A stretch of 64,000 nucleotides of DNA from Paramecium octaurelia (GCA_905182995.1 CAJJDP010000042.1:178417-242416), one strand, 5' to 3'. Counted from the stretch's first letter, positions 13,501 to 26,423 are shown. The notes: generated from the sequence alone by a model not told the origin. Translations and numbers: made by a program.

Positions 13501-16500
13501 TAATTGCCACTAATAGTAATAATATTGAGGAGAATGAAATTAGAATTATCAAAGCTGTTAGTTCTGATAAAAAAAGTATTACATTAGATAAACCACTCAG
13601 TTATACACATACATCAGAATTATCATCGTAAACTGAAGTTGGTTTATTGACAAGAAACATTTTAATTCAGACAGAATCACAAGGTATAAACAATTATGGT
13701 GTTCATATTCATATAAATGGAAGATAAAATGAAGGAACCATAGTCAAAATATCAAATGTTGAAATCGTAAATGGAGGATAGACTAATCTTGTTGGTAGAT
13801 ATCCAATTCACTTTTATAATAATGAACAGATGGATTAATCACTTATTGAAGGTAATTCCATTCATGACAGTTATTCCAGGTGCATAGTATTAAATAATGT
13901 AAAATATCTAAGGGTAATAAATAATGTCTGCTTTAACATCATTGGAAATGCTATTCATTTAGCTAGTGTGGCAGATATTCATAATAGAATTGAATCTAAT
14001 CTAGTTATTAGTGTAAAATCAAACTAATATGTTGACAACTCTTGTTCTTTCTTCAATTTTTAGACATATTCAAACTAATTGTAGGATATTGACAGATAAT
14101 CCTCAGCGTTTTACATATCAAATCCACAAAATACTATCATTAATAATAGAGCAATTTCAAGCGATTATATTGGATTTAATATCTTTGTTAATAGAATCAA
14201 TAATTAAAATTATTTGATGACACAATCTTTAGGGTGGGATGTAAAGAATATCCAAAACAATGTGGTACATTCTGTTGTGGGTCATGGAATTCAAATCAAC
14301 ATTTTATTAGATGCTCAATAACAATAAGATTAATATACTGAAGCAACTATTCTTAAACTATTTTCTGTCTGGTAAAATACATTTAATGATTTAAATTTGA
14401 TTATAAGAACAGAAACTGATGTATTTGAGACATAATTCAACTTTCCTAATGCTGATGCTATTGATTTAAGTATAATTAGTTCTTCTACTTTGACTAATTT
14501 ATAGAATCCTGTGATAATCAAGATTTAGTATTCATTAAGTAATTAGAATTTCTAAGTCTACAGATTTAGAGATAAGGAATTTCAATCTTTGCTGGAAATT
14601 CCTAATTAATAAAACTGTTAAATTGGTGATTGGTATAATGATTAAATTACTAAATCTTTATATGTTTGCATTTCTGGCCAATAATAATAGGGTAGATACC
14701 CAATAAAAATCAAAGGATTGATATGTATAAATAAAGATTAATGTAATTTTGCAAATGATGATATCTAATGTCCCAATATACTATTACTCTAAAACAATGA
14801 TAATAATGGATCTACTGGAGGTTAAGATAGTAATAATACTGGTGGTACTAATGATAATAATACAGACAACAATACTGATACTGGAAATACTGATAACACC
14901 AATAATAATAATGATAATACTAATAATAATGGAAATACAGATAATGGCAATACTGACAATGGCAATACTGACAATGGAAATACTGACAATGGAAATACTG
15001 ACAATGGAAATACTGATAATGGTAATACTGACAATGGAAATACTGATAATGGCAATACAGATAATGGCAATACTGATAATACAAATACTGATAATACAAA
15101 TACTGGTAATACAAATACTGATAATGGCAATAATGGTAATACAAATACTGACAATTCTAATACTGATAATAATAATAATAATAATAATAACAACACTGAT
15201 AATACAAATAATAATAATAGTAATACAGATAATAATAATACTAATACTGGTAATAATAATAATACCGGTAATACCGATAATACTAATACAGATAATAACA
15301 ATAATGATAATACTATTTATAATTGGTCTTCTCCTTTAGCATGGAAACCAAATCAAATTCCAAAGCTTGGTGACAAGGTTACGATTAAAAAAGGCTATTA
15401 GATAATTTTAGATATAGATCCACCAGAGTTGGATGAATTGACGATTGAAGGCTAATTGATATTTGATGAGAAAAGACAAGAGTCAGTTCTATAAAGCAGT
15501 TCAATTATTATTAGTTAAGGTTAAATTATTGCTGGAAATAAAGAGCATCCATTTGAAGGCAGAATAACTATCAAATCCCTTAATATTTAAGTGTTTAATA
15601 AATTTGAATTATACTCCAAAATTCCATTAACATTTTAGACTAGACTAGTCATAAGTTCTTTAGCTGGTTCTAATAACATTGAAGTATAGGAATGCTAAGA
15701 TTGGTAAATAGGAGATAAAATAGCACTGGGACCCTCAGGAACTAGATGGAATTATAATGAAGAAAAGGAGATTATAAATAAATAGGGTTGTGTTTTAACT
15801 TTAGATTCTCCATTGAGATATGACTATTATGGAGATAGATCAATTACAATAATGAAAAATAATATAGGTTAGTTGGATATGAGAACTTTGGTTGTTCATT
15901 TAAGCAGAAAAATAAAAATTTAGAATCCTGATTTAAGATAGGGAGGAACCATATAAATAGTTCATGGTTTAATAGAGAATGACATTTATATCGGATAGAT
16001 ATAATTATAAGGAGTAGAGTTAGTAAATTTTGGTTAATTAGAGAAAGCAGGCTTAACAATTGAGAATGTATTCACTTAAGCATCCTAAACTAGCAGTATC
16101 GTTGGTTGTAGTTTTCATGAAGGCTAAGGGAAATTTTTGAGGATATCCAATAGTAACAAGATTTCAGTGTTAGGTAATGTATTTTATTCAGGAATAAAAG
16201 CATTGGTAGAAATAGTGGATTAAAAGTATTTAATATTTAAGAATAATATATTGATTCATGTGAAGAAAGCAGGTCCAAGTAATTGGGCAGTTTTGGCCAA
16301 CTTTATATTTTCTAAGAGCAATCTGAATATTCTGAGAAGTAATTTAGATATAACGGAGAATATTGGACAAGGATCAGAAGACACAGGATTCTATATAGTT
16401 TCTACTTAGTGCAATTAAATCGATCAAGCAAATATTTATAATAATGTTTGTTCTTCAGCATAGAATGCGTGTTTTGCTGTTGTCCAGAGAAATAGTGCTT

Positions 16501-19500
16501 GTGATGCCATATCAGATCTTTATGCTTATCATAGTAAAATTGGGATAATGTTTTCTGTAAATTCTAGATAGTTAGAAATAAAGAAGTTTATAACTGCTGA
16601 GAATAAGATTAACATAATATTGAAGGGATCATCAATAAATGAAATGAATAACGTAATAAAAATAAGTGATGGTTATATCACTGCTATTGCTCGTCCTACT
16701 TGTATTACATGTTATGAGAATATTGATGTAAACTATTGCTCTTCCACTCTCGGTATGCAATTGGCAACTATGTCATCTTAATCATTCCTACCTACTGTAG
16801 ATAATTTATAGTCAGATCAATTTGATTGGATAAATACTAAACAAGTAATTGATTTAAGAGTTTTGGTTAATAATTTAGAATTCAATTAATTTAAAGTTAA
16901 CAACAATTAAGTTCCGAATTGTGTTGAAAATGCAGTGTTCAGACAACATCCTCAAGCCATTGATATGACAGGCAGACATTATTTAAAAAATACACTATGT
17001 ACAGATTGTGAATTTGAATCTTTGTTATATAGATTAAGAGATTCAGATTTTAATAAGATTGGATTATATGGTGGATGTGGTTCTATGGAATGCACAGGAT
17101 AAAAGAATATATTAATAGAAGATTTAACAGGAGACTTCTTTGGAGAAATAGGATAAGGTATATCGAATAATACAGAATTTGGATAGTATGCCAAATATNT
17201 TTAGATTCTCCATTGAGATATGACTATTATGGAGATAGATCAATTACAATAATGAAAAATAATATAGGTTAGTTGGATATGAGAACTTTGGTTGTTCATT
17301 TAAGCAGAAAAATAAAAATTTAGAATCCTGATTTAAGATAGGGAGGAACCATATAAATAGTTCATGGTTTAATAGAGAATGACATTTATATCGGATAGAT
17401 ATAATTATAAGGAGTAGAGTTAGTAAATTTTGGTTAATTAGAGAAAGCAGGCTTAACAATTGAGAATGTATTCACTTAAGCATCCTAAACTAGCAGTATC
17501 GTTGGTTGTAGTTTTCATGAAGGCTAAGGGAAATTTTTGAGGATATCCAATAGTAACAAGATTTCAGTGTTAGGTAATGTATTTTATTCAGGAATAAAAG
17601 CATTGGTAGAAATAGTGGATTAAAAGTATTTAATATTTAAGAATAATATATTGATTCATGTGAAGAAAGCAGGTCCAAGTAATTGGGCAGTTTTGGCCAA
17701 CTTTATATTTTCTAAGAGCAATCTGAATATTCTGAGAAGTAATTTAGATATAACGGAGAATATTGGACAAGGATCAGAAGACACAGGATTCTATATAGTT
17801 TCTACTTAGTGCAATTAAATCGATCAAGCAAATATTTATAATAATGTTTGTTCTTCAGCATAGAATGCGTGTTTTGCTGTTGTCCAGAGAAATAGTGCTT
17901 GTGATGCCATATCAGATCTTTATGCTTATCATAGTAAAATTGGGATAATGTTTTCTGTAAATTCTAGATAGTTAGAAATAAAGAAGTTTATAACTGCTGA
18001 GAATAAGATTAACATAATATTGAAGGGATCATCAATAAATGAAATGAATAACGTAATAAAAATAAGTGATGGTTATATCACTGCTATTGCTCGTCCTACT
18101 TGTATTACATGTTATGAGAATATTGATGTAAACTATTGCTCTTCCACTCTCGGTATGCAATTGGCAACTATGTCATCTTAATCATTCCTACCTACTGTAG
18201 ATAATTTATAGTCAGATCAATTTGATTGGATAAATACTAAACAAGTAATTGATTTAAGAGTTTTGGTTAATAATTTAGAATTCAATTAATTTAAAGTTAA
18301 CAACAATTAAGTTCCGAATTGTGTTGAAAATGCAGTGTTCAGACAACATCCTCAAGCCATTGATATGACAGGCAGACATTATTTAAAAAATACACTATGT
18401 ACAGATTGTGAATTTGAATCTTTGTTATATAGATTAAGAGATTCAGATTTTAATAAGATTGGATTATATGGTGGATGTGGTTCTATGGAATGCACAGGAT
18501 AAAAGAATATATTAATAGAAGATTTAACAGGAGACTTCTTTGGAGAAATAGGATAAGGTATATCGAATAATACAGAATTTGGATAGTATGCCAAATATTG
18601 CAAGAGAATTGAATAGTGGAATGGTTATTGGTGTCCAGGTAGAAACATCTAAGTATTATATTTTATGAGTACTGCTCCAGAACAAAATACTCGTTTATAT
18701 TCTCCTGTAATTTTATCTGATGGAACGAACAAGAATATTTTAAATAGTTGTTATGAATGGAACTGGATTGAGAGTAGACCTTAGTTCACAAGGCAATCCA
18801 AATTCATAGGTTTAGTATCTGCTAATTCTAAAATCATGTTGAATACAACTGGATTATAACCTACATCTTCAAAATTTTGGTTATCCTAAAATTCTGAGGT
18901 TGATGTATAGGATTAGGTAATCATTTCAATAAAATTTGATATCAAATTGATGCCTAAACTATTTAAAAATGGGATTATCATTTCACCTAGTTTACTCGAT
19001 TCATGCGGATCATACAACTATTCATTTACAAAAAATAAACTTGAATTTACATTGACTTAATAACCAGATTGTTATGTAGAAGTGAAATTGTTCAATTATA
19101 TTGCTATTAAATAGAAATTTTTAGCTAATCCCAAATTAAATTGTATTCATTTTTTGTTAACAATGAAACGATTTTACTAAATTGATACTTAATCAACAGT
19201 TTGTTCTAATAACATAGATGAAAGTAGGAGAAGACTAGGAGAATCAGATCTAGTCGAAATCACATTTGAATGGGCTATTATTGACGATGCTTAACCAGGT
19301 ACACCAGAAGCTTATGGATCCGAAGAGAGATTATCTAAATATGTTGATAAGTTATCTCAATTCACTGCAGATCCTGATCTTGGAATATATGAAATTCTTT
19401 CCTAATCTTATGAATCATATATTCTAACTGACATCAACCTTCCAAGTTCTGAACCAACTGAATGTAAGTATTATTTATAACCTTTTAGTACTAGATACCA

Positions 19501-19916
19501 CAATATCTAATCCAATCGTTTAAAACAACACTAATAATTCTGATACATCCTTTTAAGATCTTGATATCATATCTATTAATGAGAATGAAAGCGTAAATTA
19601 AGACAAAAACAACAATGGAAAAGTCATTATTTCAAAAGATTCTGAACCTTTTGATGACAATGATTAAGACTAAGAATAATCCTTAATTATTATTCTGTCC
19701 ATTGTCGTCCCACTAGTCTTTATCATTCTTATCACTCTGTTGTGCATAAGAAGAGTATAACAACGCAAAAACTAAGTGGTAATTCCTACTATTCAAATCT
19801 AATAAAATGAAACTACAAACAATAAATTACCTGAGACCACCTTTATGGGTAGATCAGCCTTAAAAACACCCAAAGCAGACTATAATGAAAACATTTAATT
19901 TGTTACAAAAATCTGA
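7553..19916 (+). CDS. PKHD1L1-like: PKHD1L1 (fibrocystin-L)-like giant surface receptor, about 3,620 aa
   Basis: Starts with a signal peptide (MVSSSFLLYLLACLCVEQLR). Introns lie at 7614-7638, 7770-7791, 8500-8522 and 19464-19488. Domain order, in residues of the corrected model: TIG/IPT repeat ~60-150; PA14 ~365-490 (QYFRGFFKATQSGEYSFLLA); many further TIG repeats; a discoidin-like stretch ~1590-1715; a TIG repeat; G8 ~1813-1940 (WSDNSTWEYSVPKDEDSVLI); beta-helix (PbH1) ~2000-2310; Asn-rich linker ~2390-2563; second G8 ~2566-2690; second beta-helix to ~3130; one TM segment ~3545-3568 (IILSIVVPLVFIILITLLCI); short basic tail. This is the architecture of animal PKHD1L1. The model must skip one copy of a 1,400-bp duplication (see the repeat at 15800-18598); 1,400 is not a multiple of three, and keeping both copies breaks the frame. 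It is probably a surface or ciliary receptor or adhesion protein (family knowledge); no ligand is known. Confidence 0.9.
14911..15145 (+). repeat. 15-nt coding minisatellite (Asp-Asn-Gly-Asn-Thr repeats)
   Basis: Tandem units of about 15 nt (AATACTGAYAATGGN) encode repeated DNGNT within a longer Asn/Thr/Asp/Gly linker spanning about 14790-15310. The linker joins the first G8/beta-helix module to the second. Third positions vary in two or three ways, so the array is slightly diverged. It contains no TGA in frame. Two long standard-code ORFs on both strands here are mere by-products of the repeat. Confidence 0.9.
15800..18598 (+). repeat. exact 1.4-kb tandem duplication around a single N (assembly artefact)
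   Basis: Bases 15800-17198 recur at 17200-18598 with a constant offset of 1,400 and no difference at any position I compared. The only N of the window sits at 17199, exactly at the junction. The copy-1 reading frame stops making sense at the N. Reading directly from 17198 into 18599 (TAT then TGC AAG AGA) continues the PKHD1L1-like frame perfectly. Two overlapping contigs were most likely joined without merging the overlap. Confidence 0.93.
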
Positions 19917-19984
19917 ATATACAGATATATATATATTTAGGATATATTAAATCTATACTTATTTTTTATATGTATAAAATATCC

Positions 19985-20911
19985 TCAATAAACTTGGTAA
20001 GGATAATTTAAGATTCCGCATGTGTTTTAAGGATACAATCTGATAACTCCACTTTCACCCCATTGAGTTCCCCATGAATTTTAGACAATCCAATTGTTAG
20101 CTGAATCAAAACCAACTGCCAAAGCATAATGATTGGTTCCATTGGATGTACAATTTGAGAATAATCCTGATTTATAAAATTACCAATTGCTAGCTTCAAC
20201 TCCTACTGAAATTGGATAGTTATTGAGGTAGTATTATAAATTAGATTAAGATCCTCCAACAAATGAGTAGCCATTAATGAAATAAGTACCATTTCTTGAT
20301 TATTTGCAAGTTTAATTTTTGGCAACATATGGATAATTTGTGCTGCTTACTAATCCATTTCTTAGAACATATTCCATAGCATAGGCATTATAACCTCCAC
20401 TGCATCCAGTATTGTTATAATCACAATCAACAAGTTATTATGTTGATGCATTTATCTTTTAAAATCCTCTGATGGAATACCATGCTTCTAATGAGTTACT
20501 GACAGAAAAGGCCCATCCAGAAGCACATTAACCTTACTCTTTGACTGTAGTTTGATTTCTCCAATCAACTGCACCCAATCCTTCAAGTTGAACTTCTGGT
20601 AAAGATACTCCCATAATATCTACATAAGAATCACTCTTTTATAAATAAAGATCCACAAATTCTTCATGAGTGAGTGTCATAAATTAATTTTCACCCATTT
20701 AGTAAGTGACGTCTTCTCTTTAATTGTGTTCTTCGATCATTCTTTTGTTTGAATTAAATATTTCCATTCTGTACAATTTTTCTCTTTCTGTGTAAAATTT
20801 GTTATTTATCATTGCCCATCTCTCGAAATCATTTTTATTGTCATCTGAAAGATGATAATAGCCAGCTGTCATTAATAATGTTACTATTGCTGCAGTTAAT
20901 AATTATTTCAT
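19985..20911 (-). CDS. papain-fold (C1A) pseudoprotease, catalytic Cys replaced by Gly, 308 aa (paralog)
   Basis: Intronless, 309 codons, ending 68 bp after the convergent giant gene. Signal peptide (KQLLTAAIVTLLMTAGYY), I29-like propeptide (FERWAMINNKFYTEREKLYR), then VDWRNQTTVKEQ. The active-site block is GQCASGWAFSVSNSLEAW: the nucleophilic Cys is Gly (codon GGA, 20516-20518). The catalytic His (TNHYALAVGFD), the Asn (VQNSWG) and the oxyanion Gln remain. It is closely similar to the protein at 5993-6922 (shared GENQFMTLT, WAFSVSNS and NTCGIL segments), so the pair arose by duplication. The shared substitution suggests a function not needing proteolysis, such as binding, inhibition or scaffolding (inference). 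Confidence 0.9.
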
Positions 20912-21936
20912 AAGAATTATTATTAAGTATTGATTTTAGTGATTTTTTCTTAAATTAAAATTATTCGCATATGGAATATCTTAATCATTCTATAATTCCA
21001 AATACTTTTATAAAATCAATACAATTTACTTAACAAGTGTCAAGTAAATATCAGTATTCATCAATTCTACTCACGGGAATCTTCTAAGATTTTTATAACT
21101 GTAATAGTAATAGAATTAAGAATCTTATATTTATTGATGTTCAGATCTATAAATCAGTCCATTTTTCTTATGAAAATTAATAAAAAGCTAGTCTAAAGAG
21201 ATTCAATTAAGTCAAATCCATGCATTCAAACATTAGCATCAATAATATATTTATTAATTATTCATAATGTTGTTTCTAATAACTCATTAAACAAAATTTA
21301 CTAACAATTACATCAACTTAAGTAAAAAAAATCAAATAAAAAATGTAGAACTATCAGAGGATATGAGCTCATCGTTTGATTACCTATTTAAAATATATAT
21401 ATTTCCGATATTTCTTCACAAATATATCCTATATTTTCTGACTCTATAACCTTGATTTAGCAAGAAATTAAATATTTATTTAATAATGGATGATTACTAT
21501 CACCAATAAATAAATATTATCATATAATATTCCACAATAAATAAGTATTCAAAATCCTTGTGTAGATTGCTGCAATTGAATATCCAATTTCTTTGTAAAA
21601 ATTGAAATCAAATTTTTGATTAAGAATTTCAAGTATATTATTTGTTTTCTTTCTTTCTCAACTACTTAACAATATTGTTATTTAAGCCAGCCTTATAAAA
21701 AGAGTCTTTGCATTATTTCAATTGAAACGATATTAATTACAGATTATTGAATAAAATTACTCAAGGTGAAATTCATGTAATTCAATGTTGAATTATGTAG
21801 AAATGCTTAGAATAGACCTCTAAATGAACTTATTAAGTATTCATTTGACTAAGGATTGATGGTAATTGATTCTTTTTAATTTGGAAATATATTTACGATA
21901 TATCTAATCAAATATATAGACTATTTTATTAAAACA
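20912..21936. other. intergenic region, one doubtful small frame
   Basis: About 1 kb of AT-rich sequence. A reverse-strand frame of 76 codons under code 6 lies at 21549-21776 (MNFTLSNFIQQSV...). With TGA as the only stop, a frame of this length is expected fairly often by chance, so I do not call it a gene. Nothing else coding-like is visible. Confidence 0.4.
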
Positions 21937-24900
21937 TCAATAGGGTTCCATCTGTGTTAAAGTTGGATCTTAATGATATTTAAATGCTGCTTTGTACACT
22001 TTATTAAAGTCAAGTTTCTTATTTAAGAATTATTAAAACAAGTCTTCTCCAAGTTTCTCTTTAATGAAATTTTATCTTTTCGTTAAATCTTCATATATCT
22101 TAAAATAATAATTAGAATAGATACATCAGTTATTAAATTTATTTTAGAGACAGTCCCTTGTTCAGAGGTAGGCTTAAACTTACAAGTCTGCAACTTTGAT
22201 CTTATATTTTTAATGCTAATCTAAAATTTCAGAAATCTTAATTACATTATAATCTAGTAATGCCAATTGTAATTTATTTTTTTGTTTTTCCTTCTCTTAA
22301 TTCAATTTCAATTATTATTCTCTCTTGTCAATCAACATTTGTATAGTTTCATTATCTTACACTTTCCCTTGTATAAATTAAATTGTTTTCACACGTTCTT
22401 TCTTGTTGTCATTTGAATTAGCGTTCTTAAAGGTCTTGTTGTATAAATATATAATTTACATCTAGATACACCTTTTATTTATGTAATTTAAGATGTAAAT
22501 CACTTAGTAAATCTTCTTAAAATGATATTTTTGCTTCGAGAGATGTTTTAATTTCCAACTAATTTAAAAATACAACAAAACTTTCTTCTTTGGCATAATC
22601 TGGATTTTCAACCTTGAAATATTTAACAATCATTTCATTACTTCTATATATTGACTAACATGGGCCATAGTTTATCTAAGAACTTCAAGCTTATCAGAAA
22701 TTGCCCTGCTGTTTTTCTCAAGTTGAATTCTTTTCAATCTTTACTATTCTTTATCTTCATTTTAGGCATACTGTTATTAGAGTTTTTGCATTTTTTAAGT
22801 GGATTGCTATTGAATGATCGAATCTGATTATTAAAAGTAATGATCAAAGTCTTCTTTCTGTCTCACAGTTCTATTAATTTAATCGATCATTTATTTCGAA
22901 TAATTCATATTGTTATTAAATGCATCCACATACTAAATATGTATTGTGTGTAATTATTTGATTTCAGCCTCCATCTTACTGATATCTTATTTCTCATATT
23001 TAATCAGTTTATTTAGATTACATTACAAATAATTCAAATCTCTGATCCATTCTTCATTATAGGATCTATTGTCACCACTTATTTTAATAATAATTCTTAA
23101 TCTACTATCTTATACCATACTCAATAAGTAGTCGTGTTCAGCCTCCTCCCTTAATTTTTTGAGGTTTTCAATCTGAAAAAGTATAAATCAATAAACTTAC
23201 TTTATCTTGAATCTAGGAAACAGTATCTACATCTGTTCCAAAACCCTCATTGTGCTATAATGTTCTTAAACTAGCTAATTTCTTTGTAGCTGCTTGACTA
23301 AAATTAAGTTTAATTAGATTACTTTTAATAAACAATATTATCAAGTTCTCTCTTCAAATCTTTTGCTTATTATAACATTATATAGAGCTCTTTGCCATTA
23401 TGGAGTGCAATTTCACTCTTTAACCTCGGTAAAATAGATTAAGATGATTTATTTACGGTTTCTGGATTGAACTATTTGTACTTTTCCTTTTACATTTTAG
23501 ATTTGTCAATGATCCTCATTGTAGTATTTAAAGAGACTTCTGAAGTTTTATTTATTGCAGGTAGAGTTGTTTATTTTTTATCAACTTGATTTTGTTGCTA
23601 TTATTTTTTCTATTCTTCAATTTCTTTATGAATTTGAGATAGGCTCATTTGATCCTCTGTAATGAAGAATTGCAAACTAGTAGTATGCATTTTTGTGGTT
23701 TTTACTTCCTTATAGTTAGATTTATAATTTAAATTGTTTAAAGTATTTTCAGCCAATGATTTCTCCTTTCTAAATCCTTTTACACCTTGTAATTCATTTT
23801 ATTATTATCTCATTAATGTCAATATTGATGTATTCTAATCTTATTTAACAGGAATAACAGACAATTCTTTATCTACAAATATAGTTGAATTGACATCCTC
23901 CTATTTTTGATACATCATTTTCTTCTTTAATTTAGCTTCAATAGCTATCTTTAATGCTTATTTTGTAAATGCCTTTTCTTCCTAAACACTCATATACTCA
24001 GTGGCTTTGGCAAAACATTATTTCATTTTTGCAGAGTAATCACTATGAACAGACAAGCAAACCCAAGGGAATTGAATCCAAATCCATCTCTTATAATAAT
24101 AATCAGTGGGTTTCCTTTCACTAACTAAGGATTGCTCCTCTAATTTCTTAATTTAAATCTAATTGTGTGTTAATTTTAATTAACCAGGTTTTTTCAATTG
24201 AACATCTTCATCCTTACTTAGATTAATGTCCAGATCTCTCATTGAAATCTATCCATTTTCTAATTTTTAATAGATTTTAGCTTCCTCTGATTCCTTTTCT
24301 CTTAATTTATCTTCTTAAGCACTACTGATTCCTATTTTTTCTTCAAAGAACTTTTTAACTTATTCTCTATTATAGGGAATATCTACATTCAATTTTTCTA
24401 GTTTAGTCAAGATTTCTGGTTTCTTCTTTTTCTCTAATAGACTAATAGTAGTTTGTGTTTTCTTTATATCTTCTTCTTTGCCAGGTTTCTTAGTTTATTT
24501 TTAATCTTTTTGTAATACTAATTTAGATTTAAGTTTTTCAATCTTTTCATTAATCCTCTCTTATGGTGATTTATAATTTTCATCATTCTTTCCAATTTTT
24601 TTAGGATTGGCATCGATGATGTAACATAGATTCATCCTATATAGTTCATTTAATAATCCAATATCATCCAATTCATCTTCAATACCTTATATAGGGGGAT
24701 GTCTAAAACTAGGAGTGTGATAGGTTTCAAAATCACAAAACTCTTTTAAGAATCTTGACACTTACACAATGATTCTAAAGATGTCTTCACTACTAGGATG
24801 GTATTGCATTGAAAAGCCTTCTATAGCTTTATTATATTCAATCACTGGATCAAATCCTTGTTCCTCTAATTTTTACCAATATCGACATAGATCGTACTTA

Positions 24901-26376
24901 TTGTTGGGATTAAATAGTAATAGAAAATTTTCAATAGCTGAAACTATTTCCTTTAATTTAAAATATGTTTTAGCCATGAATAAATGAAATGTTTACTCTT
25001 CTAATTTTCTTATGGAATTAGTTGATTTATTTAAGTGATCAGCAATTTCTTCATGTAATTTTGGAAGTGAAGAATTGTCTTTTAGGTATCTTTATTAGAT
25101 GATACTCTTAAAAATATCGTTAGTTATAATCCAATACTCCTTATAATGCATAAGATACACTTTAAAGAATACTAAGAATGTCTTCCAATCGTTCTCATTT
25201 AATTGACAAATCGTCAATGCCTCTTAAATCATCAATCCCTTTTAGGTTACGGTAAAGCATATTAGCATCTTGATAAATTTTTCCTAATCTTTGAACATCT
25301 TTGCTTGATAATGATCCAGGATAAAATTAACTAAATCATCTAAACAGGACACTTCTTGCAATTTTGACATATCAATTTAGGAAACTAGTGATTCAATTAC
25401 ATCTGGCCTAACATCATTTTCTCCAATGATTCCAACACTTGGGTAAGGAATCAATAGAGACAAAAATGTTTTACAAAATATTGAACTCATCTCACATTTA
25501 GTTTGAGTTAGTATATTTAATAATTTATCCTTAAGTTAATCAGACTAATATTAATTTAACATTATTACAAGGAATGTTTTTCTCTTTTTATGTGTTTCTA
25601 TCATTTTCTCAATGATTTTAGGTTCAACTTTGATTGAAATGACTTGTGAATTGATTTTCTAAAGATATTGCATGGCCCCTGAGTTTTTGGATGCAGTCAA
25701 AATAACTTTGATTCTCGGAGGAAAAAATTAAGGCAACCAAAAAGAAACATTAGCTTCTTTGGAAATGCCATTGCCTTAATCAATAAAATGATTAACACCC
25801 TCAAAGATGAGGATGATTCTATTGTAAAGAGTTTTAGCTTCTTTGAGAATTTAATTTTCAATATGAGAATTGCAGATGTCCAACCAATATGCAAAGTATT
25901 TACGAAGTTTCTCTTCCAACAACTCCACCTTTTGTCCTATGTTTAACAATTCCCTCAATTTAACCAATATTCGGTATATGGCATAGAAATAATTACTGTT
26001 GTTCCCTCCAACCATAGCAAAATGAGGAATAATTATGTCCTAGTACCTTCCTTTTTTGTTTGCATTATGGTATCCAATCCACTTAACAAGCAATGTTTTT
26101 TTGCCTACACCATCTTCTGCCTCAATGACCAATGGGAGATTTTATTTGCCTTTCTAAATTTTATTAATTAAGTATATTACAACATCCTAATCCAGCCATT
26201 CTTCGATTTTGAGAAAATGCTTATCCAATCCACTTGTTTACTGATTTTTATAATATTCCATTACAACCTCAGAAGAGCTACAATTAAAAGGCATTTTACT
26301 CTATGTAATTATTGTACTCCTCTTCCAATTAGGCTATTTAAAAGGATAGATTTTGTTTTTGATTTCCCTCTTCCAT
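21937..26376 (-). CDS. STAND/NACHT-like P-loop NTPase with coiled-coil C-terminus, 1,419 aa
   Basis: Eight exons; introns at 26278-26299, 23298-23322, 23173-23200, 22613-22641, 22435-22459, 22221-22245 and 22099-22124 restore one frame of 1,420 codons. Near residue 80, LPLVIEAEDGVGKKTLLVKW is a Walker A-like loop with the usual Ser/Thr after GK replaced by Lys. RIILIFEGVNHF is a Walker B-like strand and PPRIKVILTAS a sensor strand, as in NACHT/STAND ATPases of the nephrocystin-3, TEP1 and NWD type. A helical region follows, then long charged, Gln-rich coiled coils to the C-terminus. No WD or TPR repeats were recognised. The atypical Walker A leaves nucleotide binding uncertain. The upstream neighbour on the same strand, SNF5, ends 47 bp before this start. 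Confidence 0.8.
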
Positions 26377-26423
26377 CAGTTTTATTATTTTATATTAAAA
26401 ATAAATGAATATATAATTGATGA

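Noticed and set aside
14749-15339. Long hydrophobic standard-code ORFs on both strands over the repeat
   Set aside because: They are by-products of the 15-nt minisatellite in non-coding phases; the true frame is DNGNT within the giant gene.
17244-18603. Second set of beta-helix sequence as a true tandem domain duplication
   Set aside because: 100 percent nucleotide identity, an N at the seam and a frame break argue for an assembly artefact.
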